A DNA stretch of 64,000 nucleotides from NCBI GenBank assembly GCA_029960065.1, contig JASCOF010000005.1, positions 62,001 to 126,000 on the forward strand. Direction: 5' to 3'. A model generated the notes under the pieces. That model saw only the letters and a program-made list of their open reading frames with translations. It was not told the DNA's origin and searched no databases. Source of the stretch: Flavobacteriaceae bacterium PS02336. GTDB lineage: Bacteria > Bacteroidota > Bacteroidia > Flavobacteriales > Flavobacteriaceae. A program made the position numbers and the translations under genes. Positions 1 to 8,255 of this stretch are shown one piece after another (the first letter of the stretch is position 1; each line of letters opens with the position of its first letter).

Positions 1-272
1 TCAGTAAAAGCATAGGGCAGATAACGTCTGCCTCCGTAGTTTAAACTTGAGGTTCCAAATTGGAACCTCAAGTTTTCAACTTCCTCGTCGGTCAGTTGAA
101 AGCAGAATGATAGAGGAAAACGTACAATATTCCTTTTAACGGCTTTGTTCAGGTTCTTTGTTTCCACCTGATATAAGGCGGCAAGGTCACTATCCAACAT
201 TACCTGTTTACCTCGGATAGTATAAATCAGGTTCCTGATTTCTTTGGGTACGATTGACGGTTTATTTTCCAT
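1..272 (-). CDS. ORF6N domain protein (partial, C-terminus off the left edge)
   Basis: Only about 90 codons are in the window. They match the ORF6N domain, a KilA-N-like DNA-binding module of phages and mobile elements: residues 18-33 read TIRGKQVMLDSDLAAL and residues 80-91 GGRRYLPYAFTE. The ATG at 270-272 lies inside the end of the upstream topoisomerase gene (11-nt overlap including its stop), so translation is probably coupled. In Bacteroidota conjugative elements ORF6N genes often sit beside topB, which fits here. Its exact role is not known; DNA binding is inferred from the family. Codons 68-78 are written in a nearly perfect palindrome (see 43-75). Confidence 0.9.
   Translation of the reverse strand, partial: MENKPSIVPKEIRNLIYTIRGKQVMLDSDLAALYQVETKNLNKAVKRNIVRFPLSFCFQLTDEEVENLRFQFGTSSLNYGGRRYLPYAFT
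43..75. repeat. 33-bp palindrome inside the ORF6N coding sequence
   Basis: Two perfectly complementary 15-nt arms (43-57 and 61-75) are separated by three bases. The stretch is in frame and encodes ENLRFQFGTSS of the ORF6N domain. No terminator-like T-run follows. Function unknown. Confidence 0.8.
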
Positions 273-2355
273 TACGTTTACTGCTTTTGTTTTTCTCAAA
301 CTCAAAGGAACTCTCAGCATTTTCTTTCAGTACTATATAAGCATCGAATTTCTTTCCGGCTTTGCTCGTCATCCCTTTGATTAAAGAAGTTTTGCCCTTA
401 TTGACAAGGCTTGTTATATTTTCAATACTGATTTGTACACCACATACATTGCGGAACTGCACCCAACCACACACTTCATCTGAACATTTTACAATCTTGT
501 CACGGATAATTAAATGCTGTTTTTTGCATTTTGGACAAATTAATTTAGGCAGGTTGCTTTGGGCAATGGAGGTTTGTAATAATTCTTCAGTAATAGTGGA
601 TGCGTATTGTTCCATTTCCTTCTGAAAGGTGCTTGCATCTGCTTCGTTGTTTTCTATTTTTTGCAAAGCCAATTCCCATTCGGCAGTCATTGCCACATCC
701 GCTATTTTTCGGTCTTTTACCAATCCATATACCTGCAATCCTTTTTCTGTAGGTATTAAAGATTTCTTTTCCCGTTGGATATAATTACGGGTAAACAGGG
801 TTTCGATGATCGCGGCTCTTGTAGCCGGAGTACCGATACCAATATTTTGCAGGGCTTTTCGTTCGTCCTCATTTTCTATTTCCTTACCAGCACTTTCCAT
901 AGCTGATAAAAGCCCTGCTTCGGTATAAAGTCCTGGCGGTTTAGTTTTCTTTTCAAGAACTGTAGCTTCATTTATTTTAAGCTCATCGCCTTTACTCAAT
1001 TCTGGCAAATCCTGAATTGGTTCGGTATCTTCATCAGAAAAACTTCCCTTAATGGCACGCCAGCCAGCCTCGATAATCTTACAGCCTTTCGATGTGAAAT
1101 CATAATGAACTACCTGTAAAGTAACATCGGTAATCTCTTTGATGCAGGCCTGTGAAAGAGCTTCAAGCAAACGAAAGGCAATCATATCGTAAACCGCATT
1201 TTCCTTTACATTTAATGCGGATGGTGTTTTATCAGTAATTAATAACCCGTGGTGATCAGTAACACGCAAATCGTTTACAATACGTTTATTGAAACGCCCC
1301 CATTTCATTTTAGTTACAGATTGTTTGCAGTTTTCCCTGTCTTGCAAGGATCTTACCAGATTGGGAATTTCTGCCCACATGTCTTCAGGAATATATTTGC
1401 TTCCGGTTCGTGGATAGGTGATAAACTTCTTTTCGTACAGGCTTTGGGCAATATTAAGCGTTTCTTCAGCAGATAAACTCAGTTTCTTATTGGCTTCTTT
1501 TTGCAATCCGGTAAGATCAAACAGTAGTGGCGGTTGTTCAGTGAGCCTTTTCGTTTCTACCGAAGTAACAGTTGCTGAACTGCTTCGTTGAATAGATTTC
1601 AGTGTATCATTGGCTAATGCTTGATCTTCCCATTTGGTTAGAGAAAGGCTTTTAAAATCTATCAGCTCTTTATGTTGTAATAGCTGTATCTGCCAATATT
1701 TCTTTATGGAGAAGTTCTTGTTTTCCAGATAGCGTTTGCAAATCAAAGCCAATGTGGGAGTCTGAACTCTACCTAGCGAATAGATACCATTACCCGCAGC
1801 TATGGAGAGTGCCTGTGTAGCATTTATGCCCACAAGCCAATCGGCCCGGCTTCTGCCTTGTGCAGCCTGATGCAATCCATCGAAGTCTTTTCCATCTTTG
1901 AGATTGTCAAAACCTTGTTTGATGGCTTTCTCGGTAAGTGAACTTATCCATAGCCGTTCAAATGGTTTATTACTTTTGAGATATTCATAAATATAGCGAA
2001 ATATCAATTCGCCCTCACGACCAGCATCGGTAGCAACGATAATACTATCGCTCTTATTAAAAAGTTGCTCAATAATTTTCAATTGCTTTAATGCTCCTGC
2101 ATCTACCGAATAGCCTTTATCTTTTTTAACTTTACGGACTGTTAATAGAAAGGGATTGGGCAATATTGGTAAAGTTTCCTTTTGAAATCCTGAAACTCCA
2201 TAATCTTCGGGCATTCCCAATCCGATTAAATGACCGAATGCCCACGTAACAAAATAGCCGTTGCCTATCAGGTAACCATCCTTTTTCTCGGACGCTCCCA
2301 ATAAGCCGGCTATTTCTCTTGCTACGCTTGGTTTTTCTGCAATGATTGTTTTCAT
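262..2355 (-). CDS. topB: type IA DNA topoisomerase (topoisomerase III, TopB)
   Basis: 697 aa. The N-terminus MKTIIAEKPSVAREIAG and VATDAGREGELIFR (residues 107-120) are the TOPRIM metal-binding motifs. FITYPRTGSKY (311-321) holds the catalytic Tyr314. GRVQTP (195-200) is also typical of the family. Near residues 610-640 is a Cys-rich ribbon (CPKC, CSDEVCGW), followed by a C-terminal repeat resembling the repeats of the neighbouring DUF3945 protein. The enzyme cuts and passes single strands to relax or decatenate DNA. Element-borne copies like this accompany excision and transfer genes (a topB homologue called exc in CTnDOT). It starts 6 nt after the DUF3945 gene and overlaps ORF6N, so the three form one leftward operon. 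Confidence 0.96.
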   Translation of the reverse strand: MKTIIAEKPSVAREIAGLLGASEKKDGYLIGNGYFVTWAFGHLIGLGMPEDYGVSGFQKETLPILPNPFLLTVRKVKKDKGYSVDAGALKQLKIIEQLFNKSDSIIVATDAGREGELIFRYIYEYLKSNKPFERLWISSLTEKAIKQGFDNLKDGKDFDGLHQAAQGRSRADWLVGINATQALSIAAGNGIYSLGRVQTPTLALICKRYLENKNFSIKKYWQIQLLQHKELIDFKSLSLTKWEDQALANDTLKSIQRSSSATVTSVETKRLTEQPPLLFDLTGLQKEANKKLSLSAEETLNIAQSLYEKKFITYPRTGSKYIPEDMWAEIPNLVRSLQDRENCKQSVTKMKWGRFNKRIVNDLRVTDHHGLLITDKTPSALNVKENAVYDMIAFRLLEALSQACIKEITDVTLQVVHYDFTSKGCKIIEAGWRAIKGSFSDEDTEPIQDLPELSKGDELKINEATVLEKKTKPPGLYTEAGLLSAMESAGKEIENEDERKALQNIGIGTPATRAAIIETLFTRNYIQREKKSLIPTEKGLQVYGLVKDRKIADVAMTAEWELALQKIENNEADASTFQKEMEQYASTITEELLQTSIAQSNLPKLICPKCKKQHLIIRDKIVKCSDEVCGWVQFRNVCGVQISIENITSLVNKGKTSLIKGMTSKAGKKFDAYIVLKENAESSFEFEKNKSSKRNGK

Positions 2356-2361
2356 ATCCTG

Positions 2362-3843
2362 TTACATTTTTCTGCCTTTGGATTTTGCAGGAGCTTTAGG
2401 TTTTTCTTGCTGTTCCTGCTGTTTTTTGTCCTTCGGCGTTTGTTGACCTTTTTGTAAAGGTTCTTTAATGTTCTGTGTAGCCTCGTTTGTTTTACCTTCC
2501 GAGTTGACAGCCGTTTGTGTTTTATGGGCTTCGGTTGGTTGGGTACGCTCTTTATATTGGTTAGGAAATTCAAAGCCTGTTTTTCCACTTTCTTTATTGT
2601 AAGTGATATACCCGTTGTATTCCTTACCTTTTTTGTCAACTAAGCCACTAACATAGATCGTTTGACCGTCTTTAAATTTGTTGTATTGCTCATTATCCAG
2701 TTCTTTACCTCTGAACGTTTTTGGAGCTTCCTGTGATGGATTTTGTTCTTTAGCCTGCGTTTGTTGATTGCCTTGTGTCTGCTTATTTACCTGGGCTTGC
2801 TGATTGGTATTGCTTCTGTCAAACATAAATTCAACATACCGTTTGTCTGCATTGAACTGTACCGTTGCGTTAAACTCAGTTCCTTTTTTAGAAATCATTC
2901 CTTCCAATTGAAGTGGTTTTCCTTCCAGCAGCGTTTGCTTCTGAGCATCGTCCAATTTTACTCCTTTTATTTCATCCGGGATTTTTATAAAATCGGTACG
3001 AAGGGCAACCAATTCGTTGGTTAGTCTGTCCACACTGATAATAGAGGGCATCATTTCTCCTGTTTTGTTGTTTTTCAGATCAACCACACGTCCCATATTT
3101 CCAGTATCAAGCAGATTTTTCTTATCCTCTTCAGTAAACTTATGCCCGAAAAATTCAAAGTTGAGGTTGGGCTCTTTTCGGATACCGTGTACCGCCGCTA
3201 CTACTTTCCCTTCCTGATTAGTTTGTAAGGATAAACGAGCGTCCGTACGAACAATAGCCCCATCCAGGTTTACACTTACGGGTACGAGTTCGTTAGTCTT
3301 ATAACCTTTTAATAAAGGATCTAAAAGGTTCATTTTTTCAAGGCGTTCTTTACCTAATCCGAGATTGTTCATGGTTTCCCAATCAATCTGTTCCGGTTTG
3401 AAGCGGTATTCGCTTGTTTCCGGAGTTGTTTGTGTTGTTTCCATATCATTTTGATTTTCTTGTTTATTATCCTGTTTATTTTCTGTTTTCACCTCGTGTT
3501 CTTTCATCAGTTTTTCACCTTCGGGAGTTGGTTTATCTACCTGATTCTGAAATTCTTTTGCTTTTTCTACAGCTTGGTCAGCAGGTACTTTGAAAAATTC
3601 GAATTGGGTAGGATTTTTTAATTGTCTCCAAAAGTTGGAGAAGAAATTTGAAATGAAATCACCATGCTTATCCACACGCATAAACTGGCTTTCATTTTTC
3701 TTGGTAGGATCAACGGTTTGCATCTTTCCATTTTCATCAATACTCTTGACTGCCTGAATTTTCATTTTTTCTTTATCCAACACGAGTAGTATGTCCGATA
3801 ACTGTTCCGGAGCGGTCTGTTTTTCTATTGTTTGCTCACTCAT
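2362..3843 (-). CDS. DUF3945/DUF4099-type conjugative-element protein
   Basis: 493 aa, no signal peptide or membrane segment. The N-terminal 100 residues (DILLVLDKEKMKIQAVKSID at 17-36) match the DUF3945-family proteins found next to topB in Bacteroidota conjugative elements. Three similar stretches follow at about 233-282, 293-341 and 377-426. Each has a leading Gly-x-hydrophobic, a central Gly-Lys/Gln and a strand pair such as MISKKGTEFNA or LVDKKGKEYNG. The last two are separated by a Gln-rich linker (346-372). The tail is Lys/Gln-rich. Biochemical function is unknown. Position and repeat similarity to the TopB C-terminus suggest a DNA-binding or TopB-partner role, which is inference only. 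Confidence 0.88.
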   Translation of the reverse strand: MSEQTIEKQTAPEQLSDILLVLDKEKMKIQAVKSIDENGKMQTVDPTKKNESQFMRVDKHGDFISNFFSNFWRQLKNPTQFEFFKVPADQAVEKAKEFQNQVDKPTPEGEKLMKEHEVKTENKQDNKQENQNDMETTQTTPETSEYRFKPEQIDWETMNNLGLGKERLEKMNLLDPLLKGYKTNELVPVSVNLDGAIVRTDARLSLQTNQEGKVVAAVHGIRKEPNLNFEFFGHKFTEEDKKNLLDTGNMGRVVDLKNNKTGEMMPSIISVDRLTNELVALRTDFIKIPDEIKGVKLDDAQKQTLLEGKPLQLEGMISKKGTEFNATVQFNADKRYVEFMFDRSNTNQQAQVNKQTQGNQQTQAKEQNPSQEAPKTFRGKELDNEQYNKFKDGQTIYVSGLVDKKGKEYNGYITYNKESGKTGFEFPNQYKERTQPTEAHKTQTAVNSEGKTNEATQNIKEPLQKGQQTPKDKKQQEQQEKPKAPAKSKGRKM

Positions 3844-3941
3844 ATCTTTAATATTTTGAAGTTCATTACCGAAAGTATAAGAAGTATCTAATGCTTTGCA
3901 TCAAATGGCCGTCAAAGGCAGCATTTGGCTTTCATTGGCTT

Positions 3942-4223
3942 TTATTTAGTAAAGCTTTCTCTTATGAATTGATGTACGTCCGACAATTTATAATATAGTT
4001 TACCACTAATGGTGTAGTAAGGCAACTTACCGATTGTGCGATAACGCTGGAGGGAGCGGTTACTTATTTTAAGCATTTGCATTAGATCCTGATTATCGAG
4101 TAATTCTTCTCCGTCAATACTATTACGTTGCTTTTGGAGATCACTAATATGTTCGCTAAGCATATCGAACCTATCCATTATACGTTCCATCCAAGCCAAA
4201 AACTCCATTCTATCTATGTTCAT
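3942..4223 (-). CDS. helix-turn-helix protein (excisionase/MerR-like fold)
   Basis: 93 aa. The second half, LLDNQDLMQMLKISNRSLQRY then GKLPYYTISGKLYYKLSDVH, is the winged helix-turn-helix 'HTH_17' pattern of excisionase-like proteins. The first 40 residues are a predicted helical coiled segment. Such pairs of small HTH genes sit upstream of DUF3945-topB in Bacteroidota elements, and homologues in CTnDOT (xis2c/xis2d) act in excision; that role is inferred here from family and position. It lies 25 nt downstream of the other HTH gene. A gap of 98 nt separates it from the DUF3945 gene. Confidence 0.88.
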   Translation of the reverse strand: MNIDRMEFLAWMERIMDRFDMLSEHISDLQKQRNSIDGEELLDNQDLMQMLKISNRSLQRYRTIGKLPYYTISGKLYYKLSDVHQFIRESFTK

Positions 4224-4248
4224 AGAGATATTCTTTAAGGGGTTACAC

Positions 4249-4602
4249 CTATTTTTTAACGATCTTCAATTTTCTACCTTTTTCGATATAGCTTTTCCCT
4301 TTTGCCATAAGCTCCGCAACATATTCGTCACTACTCTGTATGGCATTTGCATTAAGCATATCTTTTATTGCTCGAATGGTGTAGAAGTATTGTCCATAGA
4401 TTTTTGAGTATGAAATCTCACCTTTGGTACGCATACGCCACAAAGTCTTTTCACTGATGTGCAGGTACTGACATACCTCGTGGTTGTTAAGCCATAAGTC
4501 ATCATAACTGGTATCTTCTAATCTTTTCAGATAACTGGCAATTGCATTAATACGATTGTTTAGCTGTATCCATGCTTCCTCCTCAATAGTTATTATTTTC
4601 AT
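4249..4602 (-). CDS. helix-turn-helix protein (excisionase-like)
   Basis: 117 aa from the ATG at 4600-4602. The frame is open upstream to 4695, but that extension is not helix-turn-helix-like and covers the TGCCAATTGGCA palindrome, so the inner ATG is preferred. Residues about 43-95 (LWLNNHEVCQYLHISEKTL then TKGEISYSKIYGQYFYT) are the same winged-helix pattern as the next gene. The C-terminus is Lys-rich. It is probably a DNA-binding excision or regulatory factor of the conjugative element, co-transcribed with the following HTH gene. Confidence 0.85.
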   Translation of the reverse strand: MKIITIEEEAWIQLNNRINAIASYLKRLEDTSYDDLWLNNHEVCQYLHISEKTLWRMRTKGEISYSKIYGQYFYTIRAIKDMLNANAIQSSDEYVAELMAKGKSYIEKGRKLKIVKK

Positions 4603-4668
4603 TACATAGCATTTAAAAAGTTCACTATGCAAAAATCCTGAAGGTAGCAGTGGTTTTCTGCCAAGTTT

Positions 4669-4680
4669 TGCCAATTGGCA
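4669..4680. promoter_or_regulatory. palindromic site TGCCAATTGGCA, copy 1
   Basis: Perfect 12-bp palindrome, 67 nt upstream of the HTH gene start at 4602, in the gap between rteC and the HTH genes. The same 12-mer recurs at 4778-4789. This is a candidate operator for one of the neighbouring DNA-binding proteins; binding is inferred. Confidence 0.5.
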
Positions 4681-4775
4681 TAGCGATTTTTTCAATTTTC
4701 AGACTATTAATTAATCAGTTGATATACAGGTGTTTTTAAGTTTTACAGTAGGATTGTAGAAAAGGATTTGGATCA

Positions 4776-4801
4776 TTTGCCAATTGGCAGGTATTGGCAA
4801 A
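4776..4801. promoter_or_regulatory. palindromic site TGCCAATTGGCA, copy 2, nested in a larger inverted repeat
   Basis: The 12-mer at 4778-4789 is identical to copy 1. TTTGCCAA (4776-4783) is also repeated inverted as TTGGCAAA (4794-4801), so the site holds two overlapping dyads. The spacing from copy 1 is 109 bp. Confidence 0.5.
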
Positions 4802-4802
4802 T

Positions 4803-4835
4803 AAAAAAAGCAGTACCATGTATGTACTGCTTAAA
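4803..4835 (-). terminator. intrinsic terminator after rteC
   Basis: On the minus strand, AAGCAGTAC and GTACTGCTT arms close a short loop and are followed by a run of seven T. It lies 19 nt past the rteC stop, so rteC is probably a transcription unit separate from the HTH-topB genes. Confidence 0.75.
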
Positions 4836-4853
4836 AATATTTTTTTGCTGTCA

Positions 4854-5699
4854 CTAAAGATTTTTATCCATATACTCTTCTAAAGATATTTTTAACTGAT
4901 CCAAGAATGCAGTTCGGGAACCTGCTCTTGTTTTCATTCTATGGAATGCATGGTGAATATCGTTCAATGGGATTTGGAACAATACTTGAAAAATTAAAGC
5001 CAGTTTTTTAATGCCTATTTTTCCATAAGCAATAGAGTTTGAAGCGTAAAGAGCGTAAATTAATTCAATAAGTGCATTTTGAGAATTAGTCCAAGAAGTT
5101 TCTTTATTGAATCCTCCATTTATTGAAGCCATGTCCTGGTCAGTTTCTGGATTGATTTTAGCAAGTATGTAGCTATACAGTAATTCGTTTGCAACAATTC
5201 GAGCAACTTTATTATCATAGTATGTTGAAAAACTTAGATCAATTTCAAATACTCCGCTTTTCAGACCGTCATGGTAATTTATTTGTCCCAACCTAAAGTA
5301 AATATTGTCACGATCCGTTCTTCCTGCACGGTAGTAACGATAAAAACCCTCATGTCGGATACTTTCTTTATATTCTGATTTAAGGCCTTTTAGTAGACTT
5401 TCAAAATAGCTTTGATGTATTTCTCCAGTACTTACAGGACAGTCTGTTTCAAACCGGAATATCTTATTGTAAAAAATGAGCTTACCTAATATTTGAGGTT
5501 TTATTTTTTTGAAGAAGTCAATTTCCTGTTGTTCATTTTCAAAGCCGCCATCTAACACCTTTGCTTTTATGTTTAACAACATGTCATTTAGGAATAAAGT
5601 CATTTGGTAGGCTTCGTCAGCTTTCACCATTCCCAGGAAAGACAATTTTTCTTCCTGAAGATTAATTTGGGATAATAATTTATTCAACACGATTTCCAT
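4854..5699 (-). CDS. rteC: RteC family protein
   Basis: 281 aa. The central EGFYRYYRAGRTDRDNIYFR (residues about 117-136) and the following acidic and aromatic stretch are the RteC-domain signature. In the Bacteroides element CTnDOT, RteC is a winged-helix activator that switches on the excision genes. Here it is the gene closest to the chromosome and is transcribed toward the HTH/topB block it would regulate. The length is normal for the family. No RteA/RteB pair is visible in the window. A DNA-binding role follows from the family; the target sites are not known. Confidence 0.88.
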   Translation of the reverse strand: MEIVLNKLLSQINLQEEKLSFLGMVKADEAYQMTLFLNDMLLNIKAKVLDGGFENEQQEIDFFKKIKPQILGKLIFYNKIFRFETDCPVSTGEIHQSYFESLLKGLKSEYKESIRHEGFYRYYRAGRTDRDNIYFRLGQINYHDGLKSGVFEIDLSFSTYYDNKVARIVANELLYSYILAKINPETDQDMASINGGFNKETSWTNSQNALIELIYALYASNSIAYGKIGIKKLALIFQVLFQIPLNDIHHAFHRMKTRAGSRTAFLDQLKISLEEYMDKNL

Positions 5700-6043
5700 A
5701 GTTTAGTCTTTTTTAGAATTTATCACTATTTGTTTCGGAGTTTCAACTATTGCTGAATAACCCAAAATTTGGAAATATTATTGAAACCAATATCACAGGC
5801 TTACCACAGTGGGGGGATTTTTTTTAATGCGAAAACATAAAAAAGGCAAAGTATTAGCATACTTCACCTTATTATTTCTTAAATTTGCTCTATTGATTTA
5901 CAAGGTAATCAAATGAAGATTAGTGTAGTAAGCACCATTACTAAATCGTTACCGATAGCACTTTCAGTTCTTGTAAACTACTCTTTATTAGCCACTTTTG
6001 GCTATATTAATCTTTTTAGATAAAAGGAACGAATAAATTTTCT
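5700..6043. other. gap between conjugative element and chromosome; probable element boundary
   Basis: No convincing gene. An imperfect hairpin at 5843-5870, followed on the minus strand by a T-rich run, could be a terminator or an arm of the element end. A 10-mer TTAAATTTGC at 5879-5888 differs at one position from the CTnDOT-type core GTAnnTTTGC. TAGCCA/TGGCTA forms a small dyad at 5989-6004. The integrase and the other end are outside the window, so the exact junction cannot be fixed. Confidence 0.4.
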
Positions 6044-6051
6044 TATTTTTG
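6044..6051 (+). promoter_or_regulatory. -7 box TATTTTTG of crtY
   Basis: Matches the Bacteroidota -7 consensus TAnnTTTG. It ends 3 nt before the ATG at 6055, so a transcript would start at or very near the start codon. No clear -33 TTTG is seen. Confidence 0.45.
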
Positions 6052-6054
6052 AAA

Positions 6055-7251
6055 ATGAACTCTTCGCAAATTAAACACTTCGATTACATTTTTACCGGAA
6101 CTGGCCTTGCGTCTCTGATGACTATTTATAAAATGGTCATATCGGGGAAATTCTCCGATAAATCCATTTTACTCTTAGATCAGGATTCGAAGAAGACCAA
6201 TGACAGAACGTGGTGTTTTTGGGAGAAAGAAAACGCTGTTTGGGATGCTGTTGTTTCTAAAAAATGGGATTTGGCTTTATTTGCGAATGAAAATTTTAAA
6301 CGAGATCTCGAATTAAAACCTTATACTTATAATAAAATCAACGGATTAGATTTCTATGACTTTGTTTTTGAAGCAATTTCCAAACAGTCCAATGTTACCT
6401 TTCTGAATGAAAAAGTAACAGATATCAACGAACTCGAAACGCATGTTTTTGCGGGTACTGAAGAAAATAGATATACCTGTAATTATTTGTTCAATAGTAT
6501 TTATACCAAGGCTTTCGCTGAAAGGCAAACCAAATATCCTGTTTTGCAGCAGCATTTTGTAGGCTGGTTTATAAAATCAGAACAAGAAGTTTTTGATTCA
6601 GAAAAAGTTACTTTCATGGATTTTTCGGTTGAACAAAAAGGAAATACACGATTTATGTATGTTTTACCAACTTCTAAAACCGAAGCTTTAGTCGAATATA
6701 CCCTGTTTTCAGAAAAATTACTTTCAAAAGAAGAATATGAAAAGGAGATTCAGCTTTATTTGAAAAAACTCGGAATTCATCAATATAAAATCGTTGAAAA
6801 AGAGCAGGGAAGTATTCCAATGACGTGTTATCCTTTCTGGAAAAAAAACACCAAACGAGTTCTAAATATAGGAACTGCGGGCGGATGGACAAAAGCGAGC
6901 ACGGGTTATACTTTTAAAAATTCAGATAAAAAATCTTCGGAGTTGGTTGAATTTATTAAAGATAAAAATGCTTCTACCGAAACTTCGGGATCGCTCAGCA
7001 TGACATCGTTTCATAAAAAAAGCAGATTTTGGTTTTATGATTTGCTGCTTTTAGATATTCTGTATCGTCATAATGAAATAGGAAGGGCTATTTTTTCTTC
7101 TTTATTCAAAAAAGGAAAACCGCAGTTGATCTTTAAGTTTTTAGATGAAGAAACTACTTTTTTAGAAGATGTTAAAGTTATTTTAAAGTGTCCAAAACTT
7201 CCATTTATTAAAGCGTTATTTAGAGTGATTTTTCTTTCAAATAAATCATAA
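6055..7251 (+). CDS. crtY: lycopene beta-cyclase (CrtY-type)
   Basis: 398 aa from the ATG at 6055; a TTG two codons earlier is also possible. The N-terminus DYIFTGTGLASLMTIYKM is a dinucleotide-binding Rossmann motif. DRTWCFW (near residue 53) and the PMTCYPFW and TGYTF segments are typical of lycopene cyclases. The enzyme closes both ends of lycopene to beta-ionone rings, giving beta-carotene, the precursor of flavobacterial zeaxanthin-type pigments. No other carotenoid gene is next to it. A 17-nt gap to the TPR gene suggests they share a transcript. Confidence 0.88.
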   Translation: MNSSQIKHFDYIFTGTGLASLMTIYKMVISGKFSDKSILLLDQDSKKTNDRTWCFWEKENAVWDAVVSKKWDLALFANENFKRDLELKPYTYNKINGLDFYDFVFEAISKQSNVTFLNEKVTDINELETHVFAGTEENRYTCNYLFNSIYTKAFAERQTKYPVLQQHFVGWFIKSEQEVFDSEKVTFMDFSVEQKGNTRFMYVLPTSKTEALVEYTLFSEKLLSKEEYEKEIQLYLKKLGIHQYKIVEKEQGSIPMTCYPFWKKNTKRVLNIGTAGGWTKASTGYTFKNSDKKSSELVEFIKDKNASTETSGSLSMTSFHKKSRFWFYDLLLLDILYRHNEIGRAIFSSLFKKGKPQLIFKFLDEETTFLEDVKVILKCPKLPFIKALFRVIFLSNKS

Positions 7252-7268
7252 CTCTAAATTCTTAACTA

Positions 7269-8066
7269 TTGAAAAAAATTACTCTAGGTTTCAGCTTTTT
7301 AATATCCATTTTTTCTTTCGCACAAGTATCGACCAATAAGGTTCATGATGCAATTGTTGAAGAATTTCTAACCAACTGTGCCGAAAAACATAATTACATT
7401 TTTGAAATGACTGAATGGCAGGACTGCCTGGATCAAGGTTTAAAAAAAGATAGTACGGTGGCTTATTTATGGCAGCAAAAAGCAATGCCGTACTTTAAAT
7501 GTAAAAAGTATGAAGTTGGAATGCCCTATTTAAATAAAGCGGTTTTGTACAATAAGGAAAGATGGCTTTCTTACAGAGCTTTTATGAAATGTATTTTTTC
7601 ACGCGATTATAAAGATGCTATTATCGATTTTGACGAAGCCACCAAATTGTATGGAAATAGCTATGTTATGGATCATTCTTTTGGCTTTTATAAAGGATTA
7701 TGCTATTTGCAGTTAAACGAATATGAGAAAGCAGAGAAACTTTTAGACGATTACGTAAATGATATCTATAAGAATAGACAACAGTTAGAACACCCAACAG
7801 CCTATTTTTATCAGGGAATTGCCAAATACGAACTTAAAAAGTGGGATGAAGCCATTGCTATTTTTGATAAAGCGCTAAAAATATATCCAGAGTTTTCAGA
7901 TGCAAAATTTTATAAAGCAGTTTGCTGGCTTAAAAAGGGAAAACCAGAAGAGGAATTTATGGCTTTGGTTAATACTGCGAGAGAAGATGCAAAAAAAGGA
8001 TTTTCAATCAATGAAGATAATTCAATTTATGAGACCTATCCATACCAAATTAAGTTTGGTAAATAA
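7269..8066 (+). CDS. secreted TPR-repeat protein
   Basis: 265 aa, apparently starting at TTG 7269, since no ATG gives an intact signal peptide. Residues 1-19 (KKITLGFSFLISIFSFAQ) form a signal peptide ending in the SFAQ cleavage pattern common in this phylum. The rest is a row of tetratricopeptide repeats; clear units are YEVGMPYLNKAVLYN, YKDAIIDFDEATKLYG, YEKAEKLLDDYV and WDEAIAIFDKALKIYP. It is probably a periplasmic or surface scaffold for protein contacts. The partner is unknown. Position right after crtY suggests shared transcription, not shared function. Confidence 0.75.
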   Translation: MKKITLGFSFLISIFSFAQVSTNKVHDAIVEEFLTNCAEKHNYIFEMTEWQDCLDQGLKKDSTVAYLWQQKAMPYFKCKKYEVGMPYLNKAVLYNKERWLSYRAFMKCIFSRDYKDAIIDFDEATKLYGNSYVMDHSFGFYKGLCYLQLNEYEKAEKLLDDYVNDIYKNRQQLEHPTAYFYQGIAKYELKKWDEAIAIFDKALKIYPEFSDAKFYKAVCWLKKGKPEEEFMALVNTAREDAKKGFSINEDNSIYETYPYQIKFGK

Positions 8067-8120
8067 AATTGGATGAAAAAAAAGATTGCGCAAAAAAGAG
8101 ATTTTTTAAGGATTAGTTTT

Positions 8121-8160
8121 GGCTTTAGACTTTAAGACTTTCCAACTTTCGACTTTCTCA
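8121..8160. repeat. short 7-8 bp periodic repeat (ACTTT units)
   Basis: CTTT recurs at 8123, 8130, 8138, 8146 and 8153 inside similar 7-8 bp units. It belongs to the degenerate octamer repeats seen at many gene junctions in this window. Confidence 0.6.
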
Positions 8161-8215
8161 ATCGAACTATAACAAAACTTTATACTTCAAATTAACTAGT
8201 TGCGAGTAAACTTCG

Positions 8216-8223
8216 TAACTTTG
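8216..8223 (+). promoter_or_regulatory. -7 box TAACTTTG of the bacilliredoxin gene
   Basis: Perfect TAnnTTTG, 32 nt before the ATG at 8256. It is the end of GTAACTTTGC, which also fits the CTnDOT att core, but its position makes a promoter far more likely. Confidence 0.6.
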
Positions 8224-8255
8224 CAGTTCAAAAGTAAAATTTAAAAGACAAGAAT

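Noticed and set aside
4603..4695. Upstream extension of the second HTH gene
   Set aside because: The extra 31 residues do not look like the family and cover an operator-like palindrome; the ATG at 4602 is preferred.
5913..6023. 36-codon hydrophobic frame (starts MKISVVSTITKS) upstream of crtY
   Set aside because: Too short, no homology recognised, and it ends in the crtY promoter region; it could be a chance frame at the element boundary.
8215..8224. GTAACTTTGC, a perfect match to the CTnDOT att core
   Set aside because: It is a Bacteroidota -7 promoter box at the right distance from the bacilliredoxin gene, 2.2 kb inside ordinary chromosome.
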